A stretch of 64,000 nucleotides of DNA from Dendrolimus kikuchii (GCA_019925095.2 CM034397.1:8265763-8329762); one strand, 5' to 3'; shown: positions 23,143 through 34,262, counted from the stretch's first letter. The notes: generated by a model from the sequence alone, not told the origin. Numbers and translations are program-made.

Positions 23143-23180
<38 letters not shown>
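22978..23180 (+). mobile_element. (TATG)n-tailed LINE 3' end between TA microsatellites
   Basis: A (TA)n run at about 22979-23004 precedes ACGAGCTTGCATGACAAGAG, then GTCAAAGAGGCAAGTGAGG, AAGCCTAAATGGC, CCGCAAGGGAACTGG, five to six TATG units, and another (TA)n run at about 23145-23175. Same family as 19.58 kb. Confidence 0.8.
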
Positions 23181-23184
<4 letters not shown>

Positions 23185-24164
23185 AATTCCGTGTCACAGT
23201 GTTTTAACGAGATGAACTCCGAAACTACTCAACCGATTTTGATGTTTTTTTTCATTTTGCTGAATTTGTACCAACTTAGGACATAAGATAGTTTTAATTT
23301 AAATTTATAATCAAAAATTTCTTTTCACTGCTAGTTAGCTAGTTATATACATATATATAAAGCAGAGTTTACCTATACCTACCTATTTAAGTTATCAATG
23401 CAATTATGATACGGATCCCTATAAAACGAAGTTATATGAAGCATTCTAAAGTGATTGTCTCGTCAGAGAAACCCGGGATTGTGTCAAAATATTTACGCTG
23501 ATTCAGTGCGATTTCCCGGACGATCGATCAGTCTGTTTGTCAGTTTAGAAAGTGAGATACCTACCTACGCTATGCGTGAAATTAAAGTTTATTTTGCTAT
23601 AATGTAAGAGTCATTGTTTGATTGATTGGATTGTAATGTGATATTTTATTCTCTCACAAATCTCCTATTATATTAATGTGGTTTAAAGTATCGTCTAGCA
23701 CTGTTGTCAGTGTAATGTTGGTACTACATTTTCGTGAGTCTTTTTAATTCACCAAAACATAATTAGAAACGTTTGTGTATTGCCAAAACCCCACATGCTT
23801 TAAAAATTATAGAAAAACGTTGTATTGTTTAATACTTTATTTACAAGAGCTTTGAAATTCCTTGCTGTAAATAGCAAGTACCTACCTATATTTTACACAT
23901 TCGATTTTATGAATAACGCAGGGCAAACTTTCGAAAATTGGAATTACGATCGCTAGCGTCTTTTATATCATTAAATAAATGTGTAAGAAACAAGTTTGCA
24001 CAATATATTTAAAAGAGGGAAATATCACAGGAACTAAAATTGGAGTAGACAATTCCGAATTAAGGTAGATATACTCTTGGTACTTAATCAATATTACATA
24101 GAACAAGGAGTTAACAAGTGGTGATCCGAGATACTTTAATTTTCCGGAACGAAAGCAATGAAAT
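23181..24164. other. AT-rich intergenic DNA, weak repeat traces only
   Basis: About 23.21-23.30 kb has GAACTCCGAAACTACTCAAC and CGATTTTGATG, reminiscent of Helitron interiors. The rest shows nothing. Confidence 0.35.
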
Positions 24165-24240
24165 TAATATTTTCTTAAGTTTTAGCGACTTGTATACATA
24201 ATAAAACTACGTTTAAAGTTTTTAAGCGCGGTAATTTATT
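24165..24240. repeat. Interspersed repeat, family F (copy 1)
   Basis: ATTTTCTTAAGTTTTAGCGA, CTTGTATACATAATAAAACT, ACGTTTAAAG and TTTTTAAGCGCGGTAA closely match 32432-32500. Class unknown. Confidence 0.65.
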
Positions 24241-25352
24241 TGATTTTTTTTATTATTCAAACGTTTCGTCCACTTTTCAGTGGCCATGATCACGGAAGAC
24301 AAAGATGTCAAGTGTTAATGAATATTGTTAAAGTTTTATTCAGCCTACCGCCAACTTGTTCATTTCAATTATTTAGTTTTAATTCTGTTTATGGTCCTTA
24401 TTTACTCTATGGGAGCCTAATCTAATTTACCACCGCTTCGCAATATGTTGTGGCTTGAAGAGAAGAAGCGGCGCAAGAAACTCTTCAGCAATGAAATTGT
24501 TCTTCTATCCTACATATCTATAACTTGCAATTTTTATCTGAGTCGGATCGGTGTAAAAATATAATACAAAAGTTTGCGCCCCTTCTTATTCACAGAGGGA
24601 TAATTCGCGGGATAGAGTGCAGAGTGACTGAGGGGTGGAGATAACAGCAACATTTATTTAGATATACGTAAGTTCGAGCGTTCGGGCGCTCTACATAGAA
24701 TTAAATTATGCATTGAAATGCTAATGCGTTCTGGTGAAAAGAAGGGATGGAAAGGGTGGCTTGTTCCCGACGATAGCGGAGGTCGAGTGTAATGTTTTAG
24801 AAAGGTTTAAAGCTTATATTATGTTATTGTTTATGTTTTATTTATGGAGTAAGTAACGTGCTATATGAACTTTTTCTAAGATAATATATGTTTTTTATTT
24901 CTTTTAATATTATTTCCTCCTATATTGATTGTCCATAAGCTCTAAGCAAAGTCCACTTTAATATTCCAGCGAAGTCTATACGATTTAACCCCTTAACGTA
25001 CCTTTAAGTTTTACCAATTACAGACAAAACTCATTTCTAGTGCGAGCAAGTAATTATTTAAATAATGTAAGTAAATATGATGACATCAACCCGTTTATAA
25101 TCATTATTTCAGGAGCCAAGCGGTGTCTAAGTTTTAAATTTTTCAATAGTGACTAAGCGTTTCGGTGCCTTTTTTTACGTCTACATGTTACTTTTAACCA
25201 ATAGCTTATTCATGAAAACCTGTCATTGGCGTTCTTTTGTTAATTATAGTTGTCTAATCAAATTTATTTAACTGTTGGTTTTACATAAATAATTTAACTT
25301 ACTGATTCATTTTATTTAATTTATAGAGGTAACAGTCATGATCTATTTAGTA
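24241..25352. other. AT-rich intergenic DNA, nothing recognised
   Basis: No gene recognised. GTTTCGTCCACTTTTCAGTG followed by GCCATGATCAC at about 24.26-24.29 kb may be a repeat fragment. Confidence 0.35.
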
Positions 25353-25850
25353 CTAGGATATGCACGCGACTTCGTCCACGCTTCTTTTGAAATTGCCCGC
25401 GGGATTCTCCAGACAAAAATTACCGCACCTATCATTTTAGTGAAAACTGTGTCGGAATAAGCTAATTTATATATACCCGAACAACTTGAAAACGCTCGAT
25501 TACCGTGGTAGAAGTATCACATATTTTATTACATAAAATTTACTATCGATCAGTGAAAAAATTCGATTCTCTTTAATCTGGCCATTTTAAATCATACCCC
25601 GCAAATAATTCCGCGGGATTCCCAGAATAAAAAGTAGCGCAGATTTGAAGTCTAAGAATTTGCTGTCGATCAGAAAAAGTCGCATCGAAATCGACCTAGT
25701 AGTTTTTAAGTGAATCCCGACAAACTGACAAACAGACAAGAAATCTAAAATAAAATGCATCATGATCTCCATCATTTATATAGTCTATTCCAGTTGTTTT
25801 TTTTAAATAGCTTCAATGTACAGACACAGCATGTGAATATCTATTATACA
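25353..25850 (-). mobile_element. Helitron-like element, family D, reverse orientation
   Basis: In minus sense it ends ...GCATATCCTAG followed by T (CTAG complement at 25353-25356, flanked by A on +). The interior contains CCCGCGGGATTC, GATTTGAAGTCTAAGAATTT, TGACAAACAGACAAG, ATATAGTCTATTCCAGTTG and AATAGCTTCAATGTACAGAC, the reverse complement of the landmarks at 21.27-21.5 and 57.9-58.1 kb. Confidence 0.65.
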
Positions 25851-25929
25851 TAAGGTACCCATACCGTACCTACTAGTAATTTAAAAATATCTAATAAACA
25901 ATCCCATCCTCTTTATACCATTCTAAATG

Positions 25930-26012
25930 TTGGCAACTCGTTGGCTTTGCCCCTGGCGTTGCAGACGTCCACAAGGGACGGTAACCACTTTCCATTATCA
26001 GGACTGGCAGCT
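25930..26012 (+). repeat. LINE-type 3' tail module
   Basis: GCCCCTGGCGTTGCAGACGT, CCACAAGGGACGGTAACCAC and TTTCCATTATCAGGACTGGC, then GCTTGTTTGCC. This is the widespread module (x-TTGCAAATGTCCATGGGCGA-x-GGTAACCACTTACCAT-x) also seen in family B and at 33.9, 44.4, 59.7, 62.07 and 63.2 kb. Confidence 0.55.
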
Positions 26013-26160
26013 TGTTTGCCAGGTACTAAAAAAAATGTTTTCTATTCCAGTACAGCATCTGTGATAAATTACTATTTCTATTACCAAAAAACAAAGATTA
26101 AATTGAAAGAATTAACATCATAACACATTTCATTCCAAGTTATTTGTGAAAAAGATAACA

Positions 26161-26519
26161 TCTGTACCAATATTATAAAGAGGAAAGATTTGTATTTTTG
26201 TATGTTTGTAATGAATAAACTCAAAAACTACCGGACCAATTTCAAAAATTCTTTCACCGTTCGAATGCTGCGTGATCCCTGATTAATATAAGCTATATAA
26301 AAATTAGGGATCCCTACTAAAACTTCAATAATGTAACCCATAAATCTAAACAAAATACTCTGCGCTGGAATCGGGTTTAATAATTTTGATAAAATTTTAT
26401 GTGTGTTTGAGTAAGTCCCGGGGTGGTTTAGATTCACAATTAGACCGGTAGATGGCGCTGGAATCGGGTTCTAGATTAGAATTTTTTCAGGGCAGGACAG
26501 GGCATGCCGAAATCGCTAG
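26161..26519 (+). mobile_element. Non-autonomous Helitron, Lep1-like
   Basis: Starts TCTGTACCAATATTATAAAG directly after A (26160) and ends CTAG (26516-26519) directly before T, the hallmark Helitron termini and A-T insertion. A short GC-rich palindrome GGCATGCC lies about a dozen bases before the CTAG. The interior has AACTACCGGACCAATTTCAA, ATTCTTTCACCGTTCGAATG, GGTTTAGATTCACAATTAGA and GCTGGAATCGGGTT. It is 359 bp with no coding capacity. A sister copy lies at 59.02-59.33 kb. Confidence 0.8.
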
Positions 26520-26814
26520 TTATTAATAATTAAATACAATATTTTTGTAAGATACGGAATCAAGTCTTTGCCCGTAAACTACTATAAATGTTTAACCTGT
26601 ACGTTTTATACGTAATCATTCTTATTAGGAGGGCATTTTTGAGGAATGCTATCTATCAGAAGTACTGTAAAATTTCAAAGGTTTTCAAAGTTTCATCGTT
26701 TAGTTATGTCATAATAGCGAATAAAACGAAATTTGCAAATACCCAATATCGCTTATACCTACATAAATTCTCAAACATCTGTATAGTAGCTAAGTAGGTA
26801 CTCAGTATTGATTG
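26520..26814. other. AT-rich intergenic DNA, nothing recognised
   Basis: Nothing recognised. Confidence 0.35.
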
Positions 26815-26960
26815 GCAACGACCACCCAGCCTCTGCCAAGTTTCCCAGGAAATCGTGTCCAATATCCAATCTAAGGGTGAAAGAAAAAAATCGAGCCGCG
26901 ACGCCAGCGCCGCGCGGCTGCACTGTCGCGACTGCGAGCTGATTAATGAAAGATCTGTTC
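26815..26960. promoter_or_regulatory. Candidate cis-regulatory block with Hox/Exd-type site
   Basis: A GC-rich island in AT-rich DNA (CGAGCCGCGACGCCAGCGCC, CGCGGCTGCACTGTCGCGAC) with no transposon hallmarks. It ends with TGATTAATGA at 26940-26949, which fits the TGATTAAT class of composite Hox/Extradenticle sites preferred by Hox4-type proteins. It lies about 8.7 kb upstream of the Dfd start codon. Regulatory function is inferred only from composition and this site. Confidence 0.3.
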
Positions 26961-28435
26961 AATCATCCGGAAACTGTTACAAGCGGCAGAAATCTTGCAA
27001 GCTAGAATATACCTTAAAACAACACTTTAAAATACAATTTTCTTAAACAAAATTAGCAGATATGGCGTTTCACTATAACAATGTCAAGAATACCAAACCG
27101 TTTCCCCTCGACGCTGTAACATTTGACGTTTTTGTGAGACATACAGATACACAAGATGTGTATATAAAATGGCAAAATATGATCTTTAGTTCTTATAAGA
27201 ACCACACAAATTTTCTACGGTAAGGGAATAGTGCTTTACATTAAAGGACAACATACGTATCTTTTCAACGCTGTTAGTTCACTTCTTAGTAGTGGTAACA
27301 GAGCAAAGTTACTAAGTTAGCAGTCGTTAATCGGAGTCCTTATTTCACATTATTTTTATGTCTATTGGGTAGCTAATTATAATTGCTGTGAACAGTTGTA
27401 GTAGCTTGATGGATAAGGTTCTAACTACTTATTCAATGACTCAAGTTGAAATGTTGAGTTATACCTGGGTGAACCCACGAAACCTCTCAGCATGGTATTT
27501 TTGCCTAATCATATTGTTATAAATAACATATTCTGATAGTAAAGAAATAAAGAAAGAGAAGGAGAAGAAAGAAACTGAGGAAATTACCATATAAATTTGC
27601 TTTAGATAAGGGTGAGTGTATTATCATTATACCTACTATAGTGACATGAAGACGTCTTGGTATGTATATTTAGCCATGAGATATTCGTGAACCCATGTTT
27701 TTTTCTATTTTTAAGTGGGTATCTAATTATATGGTTATTTATTTATTTTAATTTTAAAGTAACAAAGTATTTTATTGTTGGTTTTATTTATTTGGTTTAC
27801 TAATTAAACATTTCATAAGTAAAATTTGTTTAACAAAATGGAGTCGTTTTGGTATCACGCCACAAGGAAGGTTTGCACTGAAAATCAGCGGTGTTTCGAA
27901 TATAATTCCGGCACAGCAATATGCTGAGTACAAACCTTGTTTGCTGAAAATGCGGCGTGCAAATTCTCAATATGCTATGTATAATAGTAAATGTATATAG
28001 AATGTAATTACGTCTCTATTTCTTCAAATAAAGTCCTTATCTTTCTATAATAAATATAATAATAGCTATTTTAAGATAAAATATGCTGAATATAAAGTAG
28101 GTGGATATAATGACATGTATAGTATTCGCAGTGTAACAAACTTCCCAAAGCCACACACAAGTTTCTGAAGTGGGTACGTCATCGTGTCAGCCAGTTGACA
28201 GTCGACACCATTCTCCTCCCTCCGAACACTTTCTGACGTCATCAGCCTCCAGTGTAATCCGTTCCCAGCTATATTTAGATCCGCACAATAAGTAATCAAT
28301 AAAATGGGAGAATTCAATCCCAACTGTTGAGATATTTTAAAACTGATTTTTTAAGCAGACAGGAAAACGTTAAATAATTAGACCACAGAGTACATTAATA
28401 TAATAGGAGAAATTAGACTTATAATTGGGGAATTA
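26961..28435. other. Intergenic DNA, nothing recognised
   Basis: No gene. A less AT-rich stretch at about 28.13-28.28 kb (GGGTACGTCATCGTGTCAGC, CTGACGTCATCAGCC) carries two TGACGTCA-like sites and could be regulatory. The remainder shows nothing. Confidence 0.35.
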
Positions 28436-28731
28436 GGTAGTCGTGGTAGCTTAATGGTTAGCGCAACCGTCCCGAACTCAAAGGGCATGGGTTCGAAATC
28501 TGGTCGCAACGCACGCAACACTTGGGCAGTTTTCTGACCAGAAATGCATATTGTTACAATTACCATGTGCTAACAACGGTGAAAGAAAACATCGCGATGA
28601 AACCTGCACATTGAGATAACTGATGTGCCAAACCTGTCAAGCCGCCTTGGAGAAGCGTGGCGGGTATTCTGTACGTTCTTCTTTAGTAGGAGGCCCGAGT
28701 CCAGCAGTGGGACATTTATGGGCTGTTATTT
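28436..28731 (+). mobile_element. tRNA-derived SINE, near full length
   Basis: The tRNA-like head has an A box at about 28444-28459 (TGGTAGCTTAATGGTTAG) and a B box at 28490-28500 (GGTTCGAAATC), the internal pol III promoter spacing expected of a SINE. The body contains GGGCAGTTTTCTGACCAGAA, GCATATTGTTACAATTACCA, CGCGATGAAACCTGCACATT, AACCTGTCAAGCCGCCTTGG and the 3' end GAGTCCAGCAGTGGGACATT, then GGGCTGTTATT. It is the most complete of at least eight copies in the window. The 3' end resembles that of the RTE element at 10.33-10.37 kb. Confidence 0.88.
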
Positions 28732-29804
28732 AAGTATTGTAATTAGCGAATTAGATAGACAGATGTATCTGAACATTAATGTATATGTTTATGTGCATTT
28801 AAATAAATAGTTATGATTATCGACTTAAACTATACGAACCTCTAGACCTCCAGTATTTTACAGGCAAAAATAATTTACTTAACATAAATACAGCAAAATA
28901 AAAAAATATGTAAACAGATAGACTTAAATTCTAATCGTTAGTAGGTAAGTTTAGGTATAGCTTTTGTAGCTATAACTATTAAAATTAAATTATGCCACTA
29001 AAGGCCTGTAATCACAGATTTTAATATTCAACCAGAGCGAAGCAAAAATCTGTATTTCATTTCATTCATTCATTTCACTAATTATTAAATCAATAAAATG
29101 AAAAGAAAAACTACGTTTATTTACAGAATGTACATGGCCTATTCCCTTGAGATATCTGAACATATTAATATTTTTGTGAGGTTATCTTACAATTTTTTTA
29201 AATAATAAACTTTTATATATCTTAATATTATTGAAATAATTTGACGTTGTACTTTCAAATCTCTACAAAAGTATAAAATTATGAAATTGAAAAATGTTTT
29301 TCAATTTTATAATTAATTTGAAATGTATTTGACCTTGACTGTATTGTAAAATGAAATTTAAACCACTTCAAGATTCTATAAAAATAGATTGTATAAACTT
29401 AGTTCTACTCATATACAAATGTATTTATACGTCTATACACATTATGTACCCCATAAATTTTGCGTTGTAGGGACCCTGCTTTAGTGGTAGGAGGGGCGAG
29501 TTGGCAAAAAACGTCGGCACTCGGCCCAACAAAGATAGGAAACGCAACCCGCCATTACAGAAAATTGGCCCCATGTTCCCCTTACACGACACGTGATTGG
29601 GGCTGGCAAATTTTAAATTTGATTTTTTGCTTCACTCCAAGTCGCGTTCTTGAAAAACTGCTGCAAAAAAATCCGACTGTCACTTCATTATTAATATAAT
29701 GTTTAACCTTAGTTTCCATAAAGTTCTGAAAGCTGAACATTATCTATGTTAGGTACCTCTACATTTCTTAATATTTAACAAGCGCTTATTAAGTCACTGC
29801 ACGA
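28732..29804. other. Intergenic DNA; one GC-richer unexplained segment (29.46-29.66 kb)
   Basis: The 29460-29660 segment is less AT-rich than its surroundings and contains GGGACCCTGCTTTAGTGGTA and ACGTGATTGGGGCTGGC. I do not recognise it. Elsewhere nothing is seen. Confidence 0.35.
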
Positions 29805-29990
29805 AATCTTGATAACTCAATGGCTAAGGTAACCTTGTTTAATTCCAATAACTGGGTTTGACTCTTGGCCAGGAAGCATACACCGCTTAGGCAGTTTTCT
29901 GATAGTTGCCTACTAGGGGTAAAAAAACATTCTTTTGTCAACGCTGGAGGAATGCATTTGCGCATATGCTCTGGCCCCAGGAATTGCAAC
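29805..29990 (+). mobile_element. Diverged tRNA-derived SINE head
   Basis: AACTCAATGGCTAAGGTAAC resembles an A box and ACTGGGTTTGACTCTTGGCC a B box. CGCTTAGGCAGTTTTCTGAT is the conserved SINE body motif. The 3' part diverges from the family consensus. Confidence 0.5.
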
Positions 29991-30262
29991 CAAGGGGTAT
30001 GTGGGACTCCCGGCTACCGGTGATGAACACAAGCTTCCCGTTAGAGCTTGCCAGTACCGACCGCCAGACTAACCACTAAACCTTCCAGCGTCCCTCCGCA
30101 TCATGACGAGGTCCCACGGGACCGCAACCAAGGGTATGACTGCATGACACCTCGATGCAAACCGACAAGGGTGTTCCTAAGACTAGAATACCCCACGGCA
30201 CTGGATGACACTCGCCGGGTCCCCCGAAGAGGGGTTAAAAACCCTGAAAACAAAAAAATCTG
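29991..30262. other. GC-rich unclassified segment
   Basis: A locally GC-rich stretch (CTCCCGGCTACCGGTGATG, CGAGGTCCCACGGGACCG, CGCCGGGTCCCCCGAAGAGG) with several short inverted repeats (GGTCCCACGGGACC). It is probably a transposon fragment, but no family is recognised. Confidence 0.35.
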
Positions 30263-30299
30263 ATCTGTAAACTTCGTCAAACAGTTTTAGACACGCCTG

Positions 30300-30410
30300 T
30301 TCCGCTAGAAGCTTATCACGATTTATAGGTATAACAATATGCACATTGAGTCACAAAAGTGCATAATTAGTACTTGTCCCGGCCAAGATTCGTACCCACA
30401 TCTTTGAAAT
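30300..30410 (-). mobile_element. SINE fragment
   Basis: TATAACAATATGCACATTGA, GTCACAAAAGTGC and CCGGCCAAGATTCGTACCC follow the order seen in the middle and B-box part of the minus-strand SINEs (AACAATATGCATATTAGGTC ... CCGGTCAGAATCGAACCC). Degenerate and truncated. Confidence 0.5.
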
Positions 30411-30539
30411 AGAACATGAGTACTTAAGCATATATTGCAGATTAATAAAATAAAAACCTAAAGCTGATACTAAATAATTCATTTTTATCTTTCAATTTCG
30501 ATAAATCAATCAAAGTGATCCACGATGTTATAAACATTT

Positions 30540-30870
30540 TTTTTTATAGCGTGAATTTCGCGGATAGGCAGACGGCGCACCTGATTGATGGAAAGCGGTT
30601 ACTATCGCCTATGGACATTTGTAATACCAAAGCTGTGACCAGTGTGCTACTGTTCTCTAAAGGGGGACTGGTGGTATGTGGCCACTAACGCCAGAACACA
30701 ACTCAAGGTTGTTATGGCGGCATACTCCAGACCAGGGCTGGTAGCCATCCAGACGGGCAAATACCCTCTACCACCTGTCTGTGGGTGGTTTTGTTGCCTC
30801 TTAGGACAGGTCGCCTGGCCGCAGGAAATTGTATTCTTTCTCCGTTCCTGCACGGATAAAAACATAAACT
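30540..30870 (-). repeat. Interspersed repeat, family B
   Basis: From a poly(T) start it has GCAGACGGCGCACCTGATTG, ATGGAAAGCGGTTACTATCG, CCTATGGACATTTG, GAACACAACTCAAGGTTGTT, ATGGCGGCATACTCCAGACC, GGGCAAATACCCT, and ends TTGTATTCTTTCTCCGTTCC then TGCACGG. With the A-rich end as 3', the element is on the minus strand. Other copies: 13.2, 49.1, 56.2 and 60.0 kb. Some copies include a weak B-box-like GGTTCCAGTCTC, so it may be a SINE or a LINE tail. Confidence 0.72.
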
Positions 30871-31079
30871 ACAATCATTCGATGTCTTTGAATATCATGA
30901 TGTCCTTTAAAACCTATGCACTTTAACACATTGATTCGATTTGGTTTATACTTCCAATGTTAGCATTACAGGAGAAAAAGTTAAATTAAAACAATTCACC
31001 CGTAGTACGTGAGTAGGTAGGTCTACTACGGGACATATGATTGTATTATTTACGTAGGTAAAAGGTAGATAAATATTAT

Positions 31080-31624
31080 ACATACATACATAACTTCACG
31101 CCAGTTCCCTTACGGGGTAGGCACGAACAACAGAGCGCCATTTAGGCCCATTCTTACACACCTCACTCGCTTCTTTGACATTCATAACTCTTGTCATGCA
31201 CACTCGTCTGTTCTTAAGGCTCCTGACATCATCCTCTGCTAGTACACGATCAATTTGATCATGGAAGGTTTACTTTTGCATTGTATATCTGTTTAGTCAT
31301 TCTTTCATCATGCATTCTTTCCACATGCCCGAACCACCGGAGCATTCCTTTTCTTACCTTCACCCCGACACTCTCTTTCAGACCAAGTCTCTTTCTTACT
31401 TCGGTATTACGAACGCGGTCCGCGAGCGTCACTCCGCAGATTTTGCGCAGTGCTCGCATCTCAACCGCGTTTACTCTACTTTCATGCTCTCTCTTCCATA
31501 CCCAACTCTCGCTTCCATACGCGAGCGTAGGTACCAGCACCGCGTTGTGTATTGCGAGCTGGGCCTTCTGGCTGAGGTTCTTAGCGCCTAGAAGTTTACC
31601 TAACGCTCCATAAATATTATACAT
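31080..31624 (-). pseudogene. LINE with (CATA)n tail: C-terminal coding end plus 3' UTR
   Basis: The minus-strand frame (31624 to 31259) encodes the end of a retrotransposon polyprotein: GALGKLLGAKNLSQKAQLAI, VPTLAYGSESWVWKREHE, MRALRKICGVTLADRVRN and LRWFGHVERMHDERMTK. These are the usual C-terminal landmarks of RTE-like and related LINE reverse transcriptases (YGSE-W; R-FGH-R). Downstream on the minus strand come the 3' UTR landmarks (GGCACGAACAACAGAGCGCC in + sense) and a TATG/CATA repeat tail at about 31080. This copy links the coding end to the 3' tails found alone at 19.6, 23.1 and 50.0 kb. 5'-truncated. Confidence 0.82.
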
Positions 31625-32431
31625 GTATAATTATTTTTATTTTCGCTTGCAAGTAATTCCCTTTGTTATTTAATCTAAATACAAAACAAGAAACAAATAA
31701 TGCGATCAAAGCTAAATAGGTTTTTCTCTGCGTAGAATTCCAAAGAACAATGTAATATAAACTTCTGTTTATGGAAGAGTAAAAAGAACTTTAAAGTTAT
31801 TAACATTAAGTTGTAATTTCCCTGAAGAGGAATTAGTACGTCCGAAGTTTGATTAAGGGCCTGTCGTATTGTTCATTAAACTTGGATTAAGTTTGCAATG
31901 GATAGAACGAGGCAAGGCAGAGTTAGCGACGGAAGAAACAACTGAGGGAGAGACTACTTAACTGAAAAGTTTCAGAATTTGGAAAATGTTTATTGAGTCA
32001 GACTGTCTTCAAGCACTACATTCCAAATTCATTAGTAATGCCACGGTTATACAAATTTTTTTTTTTTTATAATCCAAGATTCCAGTGCAAATTCTAAGGT
32101 TTGAATAGTTCTTGTTGGGAAATTACGTATTATAGGTATAACATGTTTTGCTGTGCAGTTTATTGATTGCATTTTTGAGTTGCCATAAGAACTTCGTGCT
32201 ATGGGGTCAATCAGACAGCAATATTTATCTAAGGCTAGGGAAGGAGTTTATACGGTTCGCAGTTAGGTCTGGTGCTTCACCATCTTCACCATCATTTTAG
32301 CGTCAAATGTTGGTTGCTTCGGATCATCCTCGTCGAAGCCTGATATCCACTTTCCTACTTTTTTTAGGTACGCGCAGTTTTCGGCATTACTAATTGTGAA
32401 ATAACAATTGATACGCAAGAGTATGGTTCCT
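31625..32431. other. Intergenic DNA, nothing recognised
   Basis: No gene or recognised repeat. A poly(T) run occurs at about 32.06 kb. Confidence 0.4.
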
Positions 32432-32519
32432 TTAATATTTTCTTAAGTTTTCGCGACTTGTATACATAATAAAACTACGTTTTAACGGTTTTAAGCGGTA
32501 CCGCGCTTAAAACCCGTTA
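32432..32519. repeat. Interspersed repeat, family F (copy 2), ending in a palindrome
   Basis: ATTTTCTTAAGTTTTCGCGA, CTTGTATACATAATAAAACT and ACGTTTTAACGG match 24165-24235. It ends in the imperfect palindrome AACGGTTTTAAGCG ... CGCTTAAAACCCGTT (32484-32518) centred on GGTACC. Confidence 0.65.
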
Positions 32520-33109
32520 CAACGAAGCATGGTTCCTTACAACGTCAAGCTAGTATTTCTTGGGTTTATTCCTGACACATGGCGGAGGCGGCATGACTAA
32601 ACATTTGTTCCCCACATAACTAGCCAGATTTTATAAAATGTGGTCATTACCGGTCAGGTCATGTAAATCAGCTTTAATTACTTTAATTTCATGGAAGAAA
32701 AATGACAGTCGTCCCTAAAACAACGTAGTTCTGAAAATGTTCAGAACCCTATTTGCATAAATATATTGTGTCAATGGTTATTTTATGTCTATATTTTATG
32801 TCATGTTTATGTTTAATTATGGAAGTTACAATTTTAAGCAAAAAAAAATGAAATGAAGCTTATCTACTACGACTTTCAATTTTTGACGAATTTAGTCTAA
32901 AAGTATATTTCAAAGAAAGCCTGTAAAAAAAACTGAAAGAAGAATGTGCTATGGCGACATTTCGTTATGTAGCCTTTGAGCTTGTCAGAGTTGCGTTTTT
33001 ACTGAGCCAATAATGTACTTAATTTTAGTCATAAATTCGAAATGAGCACAAGCACCAAAACCGGAATTATCGAAAAAGAAGCACGTCTATTTATTGATCA
33101 AACATCCAT
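32520..33109. other. Intergenic DNA, nothing recognised
   Basis: Nothing recognised. Confidence 0.35.
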
Positions 33110-33275
33110 TGATCTGGTGTTACCACCTTTTGTGGCCGCAGCCGTTTGGAAGCCGCGATGACTCGGCAGATCTGTCCACGGATGACCGTGATCGTACCAT
33201 TGTGACCGTCTAATTCAATAAAATCACCGGGCATTTTTGTTTATTTGTGGCAGTCGGCCCCCTTGTCGGACTCTC
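33110..33275. promoter_or_regulatory. Candidate cis-regulatory block upstream of Dfd
   Basis: GC-richer, non-repetitive block (TTGTGGCCGCAGCCGTTTGG, AGCCGCGATGACTCGGCAGA, GGCAGTCGGCCCCCTTGTCG) about 2.4 kb upstream of the Dfd start codon. It has no transposon landmarks. The role is inferred from position and composition only. Confidence 0.25.
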
Positions 33276-33739
33276 TTACTGTTGTATTAGCGGCTTATTC
33301 TGTATCATATCGTGTTCTTGTTACGTGACTGGCAGGCGTGCTTTGTTTTTATTGCTTAGTTAGTTGATATCGGATGGTATCAATTGGAAGAGTCGTTTTA
33401 AATTGTATTCCTCTATATTCCCGTGAAATGACAAACGCCTTACAAATTCGTTACGTGCACTTGACTTCACATAGTGGACGATCCCACTCTGACAAACGGT
33501 TTAGAATAACCCTTGATCCTTAAAAGAGACGTTGGTTTCCTAAGTGTTTTCTACCGCCTGGATAATTGAGAATGCATATTCAAATTCGTATGCGAATATT
33601 ATAAGTAAAATAAAGGTGTTACAATAAGTACATCTATATTCTGCTTATGCTCTGAAGAATTGTTTGGCCCATACCACTCGCCAGCTACTGGAGGAGTTCA
33701 TCCAGACTTCCTCGATACTTGGTAGTTCCCCCCGTACGT

Positions 33740-33930
33740 AGTATGAGAACCTTTATGCTAAACGTTTACTAGTTTTGGAATGCGCTCCTTTTCCCCCTGT
33801 TTTCTTAGAGAGGTTTCAAAAAAGGTGTAAATAGATTCTTAAGGTAGGTATCGGCTCCTTTGGTGTTTCAGGTGTCCATGGGCAGTGGTAATCAATTATT
33901 TACCATCTGCAAGACCGTCTGTTACTTTGA
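33740..33930 (+). pseudogene. LINE C-terminal relic plus 3' tail module
   Basis: The frame around 33778-33830 reads WNALLFPPVFLERFQKRCK, the WN-LP-VF ... F-KR pattern of LINE polyprotein ends, with stops. It is followed by TTTGGTGTTTCAGGTGTCCA, TGGGCAGTGGTAATCA and TTACCATCTGCAAGACCGTC, the shared LINE tail module. Confidence 0.55.
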
Positions 33931-34052
33931 TTACTACCTGCAAACGTATAAAATTTATCTGTCCATTCGTAAAAAATCAGTAGACATATTATGCGTATTT
34001 GCTATCTTTAGACAGGTAGGTCTTTGAAAACATATAATCCTTAAATTTAATT

Positions 34053-34262
34053 CAGGGGAAAGCACAGTAGATTTATCCGCCATGCTTGTCCAAAGTGAGT
34101 TGGCAGATCTCGCACATAGATAGTCTAATCAGAATATGTTTTTTTACCGTTATCACATGTTACAAAACTGTTTACCTAAGTAATACATACTGTTTGACCA
34201 GGAATCGAACCAATGTCATTTGAAGGACACGCTTCAATCTTGACCATTTAGCCATCATGGCT
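34053..34262 (-). mobile_element. tRNA-derived SINE, decayed
   Basis: In + text it contains TTTATCCGCCATGCTTGTCC, GAGTTGGCAGATCTCGCACA, TTTTTACCGTTATCACATG, CTGTTTGACCAGGAATCGAA (B-box complement) and TTGACCATTTAGCCATCATG (A-box complement). It retains both promoter boxes but is diverged and lacks the GTCCAGCAGTGG end. Confidence 0.65.
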
